Source: an uncultured Collinsella sp.
GTDB lineage: Bacteria; Actinomycetota; Coriobacteriia; Coriobacteriales; Coriobacteriaceae
Assembly: GCA_959599915.1 (NCBI GenBank)
Contig: CAUGJE010000002.1
Span: 221,283 to 285,282 of the forward strand
Direction of reading: 5' to 3'
Length of the DNA: 64,000 bases
Positions 33,057 through 41,660 of the stretch are shown here, piece by piece. The position numbers and the translations under genes were made by a program. The notes beneath the pieces were generated by a model. That model ran no database searches and was not told the DNA's origin. It was given only the letters and a program-made list of their open reading frames with translations. Within the stretch, counting starts at the first letter, position 1, and each line of letters begins with the position of its first letter.

Positions 33057-33761
33057 GTGACTCGAACCATAGACATCCCAACGTTTCAGGCGGCAGTCGT
33101 GCGCAACTGCTCCCCCACGCTCGCGGGCATCAAACCGGCATCGCTCTTTACCTATCCAGGAGTCTATGCCGATCAAGACGGCTCAAGCGTAACTGCGGCG
33201 ATCGAGGATCGCCGAGCACGCCTGCTCAACGTTATCGCCCGGTGCAACCGCGAGCTTAATCCGTTCGGTATCCATCTGAGCGTTTTGGTCTGGCGCCCCT
33301 GCGGGGCGCTCGTATACGCATATCGGCCCAATAGCCTCGCCACTTACCTTGCTGACCCGCGCGCCAAAACGGCACTCGCCAAGAAGGGCTACGACACCGG
33401 CAACCTCTCGGCATGTCTTGTGCACCTGGCATCACGCATCACGCTCGCGAGCAATAACGCCGCGGAATGCGCCTGCGGCCAGACTCGATGCGCACTGGAT
33501 CAGCAAGTCTGCTGCAACAACGACTGCGCCTGCGAATTTCCACACGAAATAGGCTACTTCCTGGGGTACCCCTGCGACGACGTATACGAGTTCATCGCTC
33601 AGCGTGGCGAGAACTACAAGATCTTTGGAGCCTGGAAGGTCTATACGAATGTCGAGCAGGCGCTTGCGACGTTTGATGCGTACCGTGCCTGCACCCAACA
33701 CCTCACCTTTATCTATCAGCAGGGCTGCAGCTTGGCGCAACTTGCCCAGGCGACCCGATAG
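33057..33761 (+). CDS. DUF3793 family protein
   Basis: A 234-aa cytoplasmic protein with the DUF3793 layout: an N-terminal half around SLFTYPG and LNVIARCNRELNPFGIHLSVL, a middle Cys-rich insertion (CACGQTRCALDQQVCCNNDCAC, cited by its repeated Cys), then the family core FPHEIGYFLGYPCDDVYEFI and KIFGAWKVYTNVEQAL. Function is unknown; such genes cluster with flavodoxin and ferrous iron transport genes. GTG at 33057 follows AAGGAG. The Cys cluster could bind metal. Followed 46 nt later by a flavodoxin gene, with an iron-box-like site at the promoter. Confidence 0.82.
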   Translation: MTRTIDIPTFQAAVVRNCSPTLAGIKPASLFTYPGVYADQDGSSVTAAIEDRRARLLNVIARCNRELNPFGIHLSVLVWRPCGALVYAYRPNSLATYLADPRAKTALAKKGYDTGNLSACLVHLASRITLASNNAAECACGQTRCALDQQVCCNNDCACEFPHEIGYFLGYPCDDVYEFIAQRGENYKIFGAWKVYTNVEQALATFDAYRACTQHLTFIYQQGCSLAQLAQATR

Positions 33762-33807
33762 AACGTACAAACCGCGACCGCACGCCGCACAACCGAAAGG
33801 ACTCAAC

Positions 33808-34227
33808 ATGAGCAAGATCGCCGTCGTCTACTGGAGCGGCACGGGCAACACCGAGGCCATGGCAAACCTCGTTGCCGAGGGCACCACGTCCGCGGGCGCC
33901 GAGGCCGAAGTCATCCCCTGCGCCGACTTCTCTGCCGACAGGGCCGCCGACTATGATGCCTTCGCCTTCGGTTGCCCCGCCATGGGCTCCGAGGAGCTTG
34001 AATACGATGAGTTCCAACCGATGTGGGACGAAGTCAAGGAGACCCTCGGCGACAAGAAGGTCGTCCTCTTTGGCTCTTATTCGTGGGCCGAAGGCGAATG
34101 GATGGACAATTGGAAGGCGGACGCCGACGAGGCAGGCGTCAACGTGGTCGACTCCGTCATCTGTTACGACGCCCCCGACGATGAGGGCGAAGCGGCCTGC
34201 CGCGCCCTTGGAGCCGAGCTCGCCTAG
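33808..34227 (+). CDS. Flavodoxin
   Basis: A 139-aa FMN electron carrier: IAVVYWSGTGNTEAMA (phosphate-binding loop SGTGNT at residues 9-14), FGCPAMGSEELE (first FMN loop) and LFGSYSWAEGEWM (second FMN loop with an aromatic ring-stacking residue). Acidic, cytoplasmic, normal short-chain length. Under iron shortage flavodoxin replaces ferredoxin. Its position behind DUF3793 and an IdeR-like site fits that. GAAAGGA precedes the ATG; a terminator follows. Confidence 0.93.
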   Translation: MSKIAVVYWSGTGNTEAMANLVAEGTTSAGAEAEVIPCADFSADRAADYDAFAFGCPAMGSEELEYDEFQPMWDEVKETLGDKKVVLFGSYSWAEGEWMDNWKADADEAGVNVVDSVICYDAPDDEGEAACRALGAELA

Positions 34228-34284
34228 CTGCAATGAGCTCCGCCCGTAACGCGCTCTGCACCAAAACACATTCGCGTCCCAACA

Positions 34285-34319
34285 AAAACGGGAGCCGGAT
34301 CACATCCGGCTCCCGTTTT
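34285..34319. terminator. Bidirectional intrinsic terminator
   Basis: A perfect 16-bp stem (AAAACGGGAGCCGGAT and its complement) with a 3-nt loop between the convergent flavodoxin gene and amino acid transporter operon. Confidence 0.92.
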
Positions 34320-34344
34320 CTGCTGTGTCAGTCATATAAAGCGG

Positions 34345-35097
<753 letters not shown>

Positions 35098-35109
35098 AAT
35101 AGAACCTCC

Positions 35110-36471
35110 TTACAGACCAGCGATATGGTCGGCGGGCGTCGCGACAACCTGTCCGGCGCTCTTGGTGGGACGCTTCTTTTTGGTTTCGGCCGTACCCAGC
35201 AGCCTCGCCTCAAGACCGCTCACCAAGCGCGCAAGCGGCAGGGTAATGACCAGATAGAACAGGGCGGCAACCACATACGGCGTAATGGAGCCCGTCGTTG
35301 CCACGATGGTGCGGGCGTTCATGACGATCTCGACCACGCCCACGGCGGCGAGCAGCGACGTATCCTTGTAGAGCAGGATAAACTCGCTGGTCAGCGTAGG
35401 CAGGACATTGCGGAACGTCTGCGGAATCATAACGTAGAGCAGCGTCTGGAAGGCATTCATACCCAGCGAACGAGCGGCCTCGTTCTGGCCCTTGGGGATC
35501 GATTGAATACCGGCACGGAAAATCTCGCACAGATACGCAGACGAGTTCATGGCCATGACGATAACGCCCAAGACATAGTCGTCCACCTTGACGCCGGCAA
35601 GCGGCAGGCCAAAGAATGCAATATAGATCTGCAGGAACGCCGGCGTACCGCGGATGACATTCACGTAGATGCCGGCAAGGCAACGCAGGATGCGCGATTT
35701 GGATATGCGCATAAGCGACAGGGCAAAGCCAAAGGGGATCGCCAGCGGAAACGCCACGAGCACGATCGAGAGCGACATAAGGAAGCCCTTGAAGACGATC
35801 GGCAGGCTCTGGACCAAAATGACCGGGTTCAGGAACAGGCGAAGGAACATGTTGGAATTCCATGCCTCGACCCACGGCTGTTCCTTAAGGTCGGCCAGGA
35901 AGTTATCGAACGCCGTCACGCCCTTAATCTCGACGGAAGGAATCTTGGAAATCTTCTTGGTCGAACCGTCGGCGAGCGTATAGGTTCCGCTAAAGACCTC
36001 ATCGCCGCCCTCGACGGGGAACGTCACGCCGTAAACCTCGACACGGAAAAAGCCGCTGGCAGGCGCCGTCTCGTCAAAGTCAATCTTGAGCGTCTGGCCG
36101 TCAGCCTTGCACGTGGGCTTCATGGGCGTACGATCCATGAGGTCCTCGCCCGAGAGCATCGTCAATCGCGTGTCATCGGTACCAAACGTTGTGCCGTCGA
36201 CAAACGTCAGAGAAAGACCGCTCAGCTCCTCGTCGGCATCGGCCTGAACTTCCCAGGTAATGCGCGTCTCGGTGCCGCCGACCACAGCGCTGCCCGAACC
36301 GGTGTTGGGTCGGGCGGTAATCTTTGCGGTCTCAAGCGCCTGGGCGGTCGTGGGCGCATATGCCCCCACGCACACCAGCGCGAGCGCCACGGCCATGGCG
36401 CAGGCTAGCTTTTGGAGCAAGGCGGGCAGTGGAAAACGCTGCTCCGCAGCCCCTTTGTTCAGTCGAGACAA
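35110..36471 (-). CDS. Amino acid ABC transporter permease with N-terminal exported domain
   Basis: A 453-aa protein, about twice the usual length of a HisM/GlnP permease (~220-250 aa). The C-terminal part (about residues 215-435) is the normal five-span permease with the EAA loop (EIFRAGIQSIPKGQNEAARSLGM, cited by its core GQNEAARSLG). The N-terminal part has a signal-like membrane segment (about 18-40), then about 140 residues of beta-rich exported sequence (ITARPNTGSGSAVVGG, ITWEVQADADEELSGLSLTFV, FFRVEVYGVTFPVEGGDEVF) resembling an adhesion- or Ig-like module. The start TTG at 36471 has TAGGAG upstream; further upstream the frame runs through a hairpin. No second permease gene, so it probably works as a homodimer. 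Confidence 0.85.
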   Translation of the reverse strand: MSRLNKGAAEQRFPLPALLQKLACAMAVALALVCVGAYAPTTAQALETAKITARPNTGSGSAVVGGTETRITWEVQADADEELSGLSLTFVDGTTFGTDDTRLTMLSGEDLMDRTPMKPTCKADGQTLKIDFDETAPASGFFRVEVYGVTFPVEGGDEVFSGTYTLADGSTKKISKIPSVEIKGVTAFDNFLADLKEQPWVEAWNSNMFLRLFLNPVILVQSLPIVFKGFLMSLSIVLVAFPLAIPFGFALSLMRISKSRILRCLAGIYVNVIRGTPAFLQIYIAFFGLPLAGVKVDDYVLGVIVMAMNSSAYLCEIFRAGIQSIPKGQNEAARSLGMNAFQTLLYVMIPQTFRNVLPTLTSEFILLYKDTSLLAAVGVVEIVMNARTIVATTGSITPYVVAALFYLVITLPLARLVSGLEARLLGTAETKKKRPTKSAGQVVATPADHIAGL

Positions 36472-36536
36472 GGTGGCTCCTATCGTAGAAGTTGCCGGCA
36501 AAACGAGACGGAAACACTCTCCGTCAAGAGAAGCGC

Positions 36537-36568
36537 AAAGGCCCTCTCCGCCAAAACGGAAAGGGCCC
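36537..36568 (-). terminator. Hairpin between the binding protein and permease genes
   Basis: GGCCCT-TCCG / CGGA-AGGGCC arms with one mismatch and a 6-nt loop, 23 nt past the SBP stop, followed by TTTGCGC. It probably attenuates or processes the message so that the binding protein is made in excess, as usual in such operons. Confidence 0.6.
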
Positions 36569-36589
36569 GCGCGCAATCAAGTAGCTATT

Positions 36590-37450
36590 TTACTTGATGT
36601 TGTACTTAGCCATGAGGGCGTCGACGGTACCGTCGTCAGTCAGGTCCTTGATGGCCTGGTTGATGTCGTCCTTGAGCTTGGTGTTGCCCTGGTTGATGGC
36701 GATGGCGTACTCCTCGCCGGTGCTGACCTGCTTGATGGTCTGGCAGGTGTTGAACTGCTCGGCGGTCAGCTGGCTGGCAACGGAGCGGTTGGTGACTACG
36801 GCGTCGCCCTTATCGGACTGCAGGGCGCTGAAGCACTCGGTGGCGTCCTTGTAGGGGACGATCTTGGCCTTGGGGAAGTTCTCCTGGGCAAAGGCCTCGG
36901 CGGTCGAGCCAGACTGGACGATGATGGTAGCGTCGGCGTTGTTGAGCTTCTCGCTGAAGTTGTCGGCCGTGATATCGGTGTTATCGACCTTGGTCACGAT
37001 AGCCTGATCGTCCATGTAGTAGGAATCGGAGAAAGTGACTTCCTTCTCACGCTCGGGCGTGTCGGTGATAGCCGCGATGGCGACGTCGTACTTGGCGCCC
37101 GAAGCAACGCCGGGGACGAGCGTGTCAAAATCATTGTTGACATACTCGACATCCAGACCCAGCTTATCGCCGATAGTCTTAATGAGTTCAAGGTCAAAGC
37201 CCTGGTAGTCGCCATTGTCATCCTTGTACTCAAACGGAGCGTACTCGGCAGAGGTGCCGACGGTCAGCGTACCGTCCTTGACGAGCGCGTACTCCTTGGA
37301 ACCGTCGACCTTCTCGACCTTAGCGTCGTCAGAGCTGCTGGAACTGGCATCAGAACCAGAGGTGGCGTTGGACGAGCCGCAGCCCGTCAGAGCAAGGGCG
37401 AGCGCCATAGCACCCGTGGCGGCAAATGCGCCAAGCTTCTTCAGCTTCAT
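36590..37450 (-). CDS. Polar amino acid ABC transporter substrate-binding lipoprotein
   Basis: This 286-aa protein has a signal peptide and lipobox LTGC at about residue 22, a Ser/Asp-rich linker, then a family-3 solute-binding fold: LTVGTSAEYAPFEYKDDNGDYQGFDLELIKTIG (N-lobe, cited by TSAEYAPFEY and GFDLELI), YDVAIAAITDTPEREKEVTFSDSYY and the C-terminal TKLKDDINQAIKDL helix. It captures an amino acid, possibly cystine, Gln or Arg; the exact ligand is not readable. AAGGAG precedes the ATG at 37450, and a good promoter lies upstream. Confidence 0.92.
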   Translation of the reverse strand: MKLKKLGAFAATGAMALALALTGCGSSNATSGSDASSSSSDDAKVEKVDGSKEYALVKDGTLTVGTSAEYAPFEYKDDNGDYQGFDLELIKTIGDKLGLDVEYVNNDFDTLVPGVASGAKYDVAIAAITDTPEREKEVTFSDSYYMDDQAIVTKVDNTDITADNFSEKLNNADATIIVQSGSTAEAFAQENFPKAKIVPYKDATECFSALQSDKGDAVVTNRSVASQLTAEQFNTCQTIKQVSTGEEYAIAINQGNTKLKDDINQAIKDLTDDGTVDALMAKYNIK

Positions 37451-37507
37451 AATCAGTCTCCTTCCAATGACCCCACGTGATTCAGGGGTCTGCAAAAACT
37501 GAGGGTT

Positions 37508-37536
37508 ATTATGCACCCGCTTGGAAGAATCCGCAA
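37508..37536 (-). promoter_or_regulatory. Promoter of the amino acid ABC transporter operon
   Basis: On the minus strand -35 TTGCGG (37531-37536) and -10 CATAAT (37508-37513) are 17 bp apart, with TG one base before the -10 (extended -10). Confidence 0.65.
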
Positions 37537-37597
37537 TTAGAAAACTGATTGAAACAAACCCATAACGTGAATGGAGCACTCCACTTTATGACAGTCA

Positions 37598-38464
37598 TCA
37601 CTGCTGCAATGACCTTAACAATTTGATTTCAGCCGCATAACCTGCAAGTTCGTTCGGTGTCTCCAAAATGAATGGCAATGCGCGCAAGCGGTCATTCGAT
37701 ACAATATTCTGCATAACCTGCATACCGGCGCCAAACTCCTCGCTGCCAAGGTATCCCTTGCCGATGCACTCGTGACGATCTTTATGGGCGCCACAGGGAT
37801 TCTTTGAATCGTTGATGTGTACGGCATGCAGGCGATCGATGCCCACCACGCGGTCGAACTCGTCGAGTACGCCGTCCAGATCATGGATGATGTCGTAGCC
37901 GGCATCGCTCACATGACAGGTGTCCAAACAAACGCCCAGCTTATCGGACAGCTCTGGGCACTTGGCGGCAACGCCCTCGATAATGCACGCCAGCTCTTCA
38001 AAGCTACGGCCCACCTCGGTGCCCTTGCCCGCCATGGTCTCGAGCAACACCGTCGTCTGCTGTCCCTCAAACATCACCTGGCACAGCGTGTCGACAATCA
38101 TCTGAATGCCGGCGTCTGCCCCCTGTCCCACATGCGCACCGGGATGGAAGTTGTAGTAATTGCCGGGCAGCGCTTCCAGACGCTGCAAGTCCTCGGCTAT
38201 TGCCTCCAAGGCAAACTCGCGCGCCCGCTCTTTAGCCGAACAGGGGTTATAGGTATACGGGGCATGAGCCACGAGCGGACCGAAGTCGTTTTGCGCCATA
38301 AGCTCGCGCAGAGCCGCCACGTCATCCATATCAAGGTCTTTTGCCTTGCCACCACGCGGGTTGCGCGTGAAGAATGCAAAGGTATTGGCGCCAATGGATA
38401 GCGCCGTCTCCCCCATTGCCCGATAGCCCTTCGTCGTCGAAAGATGACACCCGATCGTTAGCAT
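37598..38464 (-). CDS. nfo: Deoxyribonuclease IV (AP endonuclease, Nfo family)
   Basis: This 288-aa TIM-barrel AP endonuclease cuts 5' of abasic sites. Motifs: IGCHLSTTKGY at the N-terminus, LVAHAPYTYNPCS, NFHPGAHVGQGAD (His zinc ligand), LLETMAGKGTEVGRSFEEL (Glu ligand), CLDTCHVSDAGYD (Asp/His), and HINDSKNPCGAHKDRHECIGKGYLG, cited by HINDSKN and DRHECIGKG, which carry the last zinc ligands. Length is normal. ATG at 38464 has GGGGGAG 6 nt upstream. A 63-nt palindrome lies 20 nt upstream. Confidence 0.93.
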   Translation of the reverse strand: MLTIGCHLSTTKGYRAMGETALSIGANTFAFFTRNPRGGKAKDLDMDDVAALRELMAQNDFGPLVAHAPYTYNPCSAKERAREFALEAIAEDLQRLEALPGNYYNFHPGAHVGQGADAGIQMIVDTLCQVMFEGQQTTVLLETMAGKGTEVGRSFEELACIIEGVAAKCPELSDKLGVCLDTCHVSDAGYDIIHDLDGVLDEFDRVVGIDRLHAVHINDSKNPCGAHKDRHECIGKGYLGSEEFGAGMQVMQNIVSNDRLRALPFILETPNELAGYAAEIKLLRSLQQ

Positions 38465-38484
38465 CTCCAACTCCCCCTCATCAG

Positions 38485-38547
38485 TTGCGGTGAAATACGG
38501 TCTATTGGTGCCTTATTTTGGCGCAAACAGACCGTATTCCACCGCAA
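38485..38547. repeat. 63-nt palindromic element, copy 1
   Basis: Arms of 23 nt begin TTGCGGTGAAATACGGTC and end GACCGTATTCCACCGCAA, with a 17-nt loop. The sequence continues to the right as ATATAAAAGGGGCATCAGG, which is also shared with copy 2 at 39644-39706. The outer arm ends are identical between copies while the inner arm differs but still pairs. Confidence 0.75.
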
Positions 38548-38608
38548 GATATAAAAGGGGCATCAGGGGCAAGGTCCGCCGAGCCCCCTTGAGCACCAGC
38601 ACCGCAGC

Positions 38609-39628
38609 CTAGAGCGTCAAGCGAATCGCATCAATGATCTGCGCACAGCGCTGTGTGGCGGCAAGGGGCATGACGGGACTCTCGAGTTTCCCCGCCCGGA
38701 TGAGCTGGGTCACATGATGAATTTCGCCGTAGAAATCATCGACCTCAAACGGGGCATTTATTTCGAGCATTCGTCCGTCGGAGTACTTCACATGGGCGAG
38801 CTCGGGGCGATGGAGGCGCTCGATTTCCAACGAGCCCCGCTCGCAGGCAATCGTTAAACGGCTTTCACATGCTGCTTTGCCGTCGCACACCATATGAATG
38901 GGTATACCGCCGACACTCATATGGATCTCATCGGCCCAATCCACGCGGCCACCCGATACGTCACGCCAGCGAACTTCACGAGACGAAACATCGCACGCAC
39001 CCGCAAGAAGATCCTCAAACCACCCGACCGCGTAGCAGCCCATGTCATATAGACAGCCACCCTGCAACGGATCGAGCAGATAACTCGAAGGCGGCTGACC
39101 ATAATCGAGTTTTTGCACGCTTTCGATCGAGACGATACGGCCAAGCTCGCCCGACGCAAGCAAACCCTTCACGCGAGTATGCATCGGACAAAACCGATTC
39201 TTCATCGCCTCCATAAACAGTACGCCGCGCTCGCGAGAGGTGGAGGCAATCGATAGAGCCTCTTCCCCACTCAAAACGGCCGGTTTTTCGCACAGCACGG
39301 CCTTTCCCGCGCGCAGTGCCCGACAGACCCAATGCGCATGCATGCCATGTGGAAGAGCCAAGTAGATTGCGTCGACATCGGGGTCGGCAATCAGCGCATC
39401 ATAAGCCGCATCGCCGCTATCGTCAGTCGTGGCATAGCTGTGCGCGGTATCAATCGAAAACGCCCTGCAAAACTCCTCAACATGCGAAGGGGTGCGACCG
39501 GCGGCAGCCACAAGCCGCGCCCCGTCCACCTCCTTGAGCGACGATGCAAATCGATGCGAAATGTGCCCAGCGCCCAAAACGCCCCAACGAACCTCGCGCA
39601 AATCATCACATGAATCCCGATGGCCCAC
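38609..39628 (-). CDS. Gfo/Idh/MocA-family oxidoreductase
   Basis: This 339-aa NAD(P)-dependent oxidoreductase has the Rossmann segment WGVLGAGHISHRFASSL at about residue 15, DAIYLALPHGMHAHW, the family hallmark AVLCEKPAVLSGEEA with catalytic Lys (EKP), and C-terminal GGCLYDMGCYAVG. Likely acts on a sugar or inositol derivative; substrate unknown. The GTG start at 39628 has AGGGGG 6 nt upstream. It is enclosed between the two copies of the 63-nt palindrome, so the gene with one repeat could have moved as a unit. Confidence 0.85.
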   Translation of the reverse strand: MGHRDSCDDLREVRWGVLGAGHISHRFASSLKEVDGARLVAAAGRTPSHVEEFCRAFSIDTAHSYATTDDSGDAAYDALIADPDVDAIYLALPHGMHAHWVCRALRAGKAVLCEKPAVLSGEEALSIASTSRERGVLFMEAMKNRFCPMHTRVKGLLASGELGRIVSIESVQKLDYGQPPSSYLLDPLQGGCLYDMGCYAVGWFEDLLAGACDVSSREVRWRDVSGGRVDWADEIHMSVGGIPIHMVCDGKAACESRLTIACERGSLEIERLHRPELAHVKYSDGRMLEINAPFEVDDFYGEIHHVTQLIRAGKLESPVMPLAATQRCAQIIDAIRLTL

Positions 39629-39643
39629 GACAGCCCCCTTCAG

Positions 39644-39706
39644 TTGCGGTGGATTAGTTCCTGTTTAAGCCCCATTCTGCCGCAAACAGGAACTATTCCA
39701 CCGCAA
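39644..39706. repeat. 63-nt palindromic element, copy 2
   Basis: Arms TTGCGGTGGATTAGTTCC... / ...GGAACTATTCCACCGCAA of 23 nt with one mismatch, same total length and same downstream CTATAAAAGGGTCATGAGG context as copy 1. Copy 1 has TACGGTC where copy 2 has TAGTTCC, and each is matched on the opposite arm. Confidence 0.75.
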
Positions 39707-39718
39707 GCTATAAAAGGG

Positions 39719-40927
39719 TCATGAGGAGCGCGTTTTGCCGAAGGCCTTGAGCACCGCCGTCACGGGGCCAGGCTGAAAACGGCGGCGTACGTCGTCCAAG
39801 CGCCCGGGAATATCGATGTGTTGCGGGCAGTGACGCGCGCATTTGCCGCATTTAACGCAGTTGCTCACCAACTTGGGCTCGCTCGTCCGCACCGCGCTCG
39901 CCGTAAAATACTGCGATAGACCCGTAAACCAGCTGTGCGCATAGCTTGCATTGTAGGCGGCAAAACACCCAGGGATATTGATGCCTTTGGGACACGGCAT
40001 GCAGTAGCCGCATCCCGTACAAGGCACGCGATTCGATTTTTCAAATTCCGTCAGCACGCGCGCAATGGTATCGAGCTGAGCGCCCGTCATCGAATCCGGC
40101 AGGGCTCGGTCGGCCAGCGCCGCGTTCTCATCCACTTGCGCGGTATCGGTCATGCCCGAAAGCAGCATCGTGACCTGAGGATGGTTCCACACCCACGAAA
40201 GCCCCCAGGCGGCAGGAGTGCGCAGGCGCGGGTCATGGGCGCCATCGAGCACGGCGCGGGCCCGCGGCGGCAGCTTGCCCGCCAAACGCCCGCCCAACAG
40301 CGGCTCCATCACAAACACCGCGAGCCCGCGCTCGGCGGCTGCCATGAGCCCCGCCGTCCCCGCTTGGTAGCGCTCTCCAGCGTAGTTGTACTGGATCTGG
40401 CAAAAATCCCAGTCATACGCGTCAAGCATCGTGAGGAAGTCCGCCGCACTGCCGTGGTACGAAAAACCTATCTGGCGAATACGCCCCGCAGCCTTTTGGT
40501 GCGCAATCCAGTCCTCGATGCCCAACGCCACCACGCGCTCCCACTGGGCGGGCGAGGTGATGTTGTGCATAAGGTAATAGTCGATATGGTCGGTCCGCAG
40601 GCGACGCAGTTGCTCGTCGAAAAACCGGTCGAAATCCTCCGCGCACTTGCACGAAGCGTGCGGCAACTTAGTCGCCAGCAACACCCGGTCGCGCAGCCCC
40701 AAGCGCTCAAGTGAGGCGCCCACGCATGCCTCGTTACCGGGATAGAGATACGCGGTATCCAGATAATTGATCCCCTGCTCCACCGCATGGGAAATGATGG
40801 CGTCGGCTGCCTTAGCGTCCGGATGGCCCGGCGCACCGGGAAACCTCATGCAGCCCAGACCGAGAGCGGATATTCGGTTACCACTTTTGGGGTCAACGCG
40901 GTATTGCACGGCCCCTCCCTTCGCCAT
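39719..40927 (-). CDS. Aldo/keto reductase with C-terminal 4Fe-4S ferredoxin domain
   Basis: A 402-aa protein. Residues about 10-290 form the (alpha/beta)8 aldo-keto reductase barrel: LGLGCMRFPG, NYLDTAYLYPGNE (catalytic Asp/Tyr), the Lys in LLATKLPHA, DYYLMHNI (catalytic His) and IGFSYHGS. Residues about 300-390 hold two Cys clusters, CTGCGYCMPCPKGINIP and CVKCGKCARHCPQHIDIP, i.e. two 4Fe-4S sites. This architecture is common in anaerobes and suggests ferredoxin-linked rather than NADPH-only chemistry. Start at ATG 40927 gives the conserved N-terminus, though its ribosome site is weak. Confidence 0.9.
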   Translation of the reverse strand: MAKGGAVQYRVDPKSGNRISALGLGCMRFPGAPGHPDAKAADAIISHAVEQGINYLDTAYLYPGNEACVGASLERLGLRDRVLLATKLPHASCKCAEDFDRFFDEQLRRLRTDHIDYYLMHNITSPAQWERVVALGIEDWIAHQKAAGRIRQIGFSYHGSAADFLTMLDAYDWDFCQIQYNYAGERYQAGTAGLMAAAERGLAVFVMEPLLGGRLAGKLPPRARAVLDGAHDPRLRTPAAWGLSWVWNHPQVTMLLSGMTDTAQVDENAALADRALPDSMTGAQLDTIARVLTEFEKSNRVPCTGCGYCMPCPKGINIPGCFAAYNASYAHSWFTGLSQYFTASAVRTSEPKLVSNCVKCGKCARHCPQHIDIPGRLDDVRRRFQPGPVTAVLKAFGKTRSS

Positions 40928-41072
40928 CAGCGCCCCGGCACGGCGAAACACAACGGTCACGCGGCCGAAACATCGTGGAATCGCAATCGAGAACGTATCG
41001 TAACGCAGCAGAAATCGAGCCGTCATGACACCGCTTTAACATCAGCAAAAAGCCCGATGAAAGGAGCCACCC

Positions 41073-41192
41073 ATGCCCGCGCTCGACCTTTGGAACCTCG
41101 CATCCCAGCTCAAAAGCACCGATTATCGCTGGGTCAACCTCACCCACACGCTCTCGTGCGACACCCCACACTGGTTTGGCTTTAAGCCGTGA
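41073..41192 (+). pseudogene. Remnant of a cyclase-family (PF04199-like) gene, N-terminal 39 codons only
   Basis: AAAGGAG and ATG at 41073 open a 39-codon frame ending TGA at 41190. The peptide contains DYRWVNLTHTLSCDTPHW, which matches the N-terminal D/N-LTHTLSPDTPHW motif of the cyclase/kynurenine formamidase family (~220-260 aa), then stops after FGFKP. No continuation was seen in other frames downstream. The good ribosome site and intact start suggest recent 3' deletion. Confidence 0.6.
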
Positions 41193-41272
41193 GTTCCCAT
41201 GCGTTTGTTCTTCTAAATACCGCTATCCGGAGCACGCAACACGCTCCGGTAAAACCAGAGTTGAGGCTAACT

Positions 41273-41473
41273 TTAGGACCCCACGACCTCGTCCTCATCA
41301 TCACGGCAAAGGACGACGCCGGCGCTTCCCAGCGCAGCGACAGCAATCAGGGCCCCCACAACGATAGGAGCAGCTCCGCACGTGCCCTGCATACCCGCGA
41401 CGAGCGCGGCCGTAGGACCAAGGCAGCCAAGCGTCAATGCAACGGCGGCAACGGCGATATCTCGAGCGTTCAC
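41273..41473 (-). CDS. Small hydrophobic membrane protein
   Basis: A 66-aa protein with two probable membrane segments (about residues 6-27 and 34-54; rich in Ala/Val/Leu/Gly) and an acidic tail CRDDEDEVVGS. Start is GTG at 41473 with GGAGG about 10 nt upstream. No family recognised. The small size makes it a tentative call, supported mainly by the ribosome site and the coherent hydrophobic pattern. Confidence 0.5.
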   Translation of the reverse strand: MNARDIAVAAVALTLGCLGPTAALVAGMQGTCGAAPIVVGALIAVAALGSAGVVLCRDDEDEVVGS

Positions 41474-41660
41474 AAGACCACTTCCTCCACGAGAACGACT
41501 TTGTTTCTCGTGACTTAGTGTGCCCCGCGCCCATATGCGCGGCGTACGGCCACGGTAAGCGCTCTGTTAACTCAAGCACGCACAAAAAACGGACGCCCTT
41601 ACGTTGCCCAAAGGCTCGGTAAAGACGCCCGCCCGTCATGTCCTATTGGCTTATGGCAGA

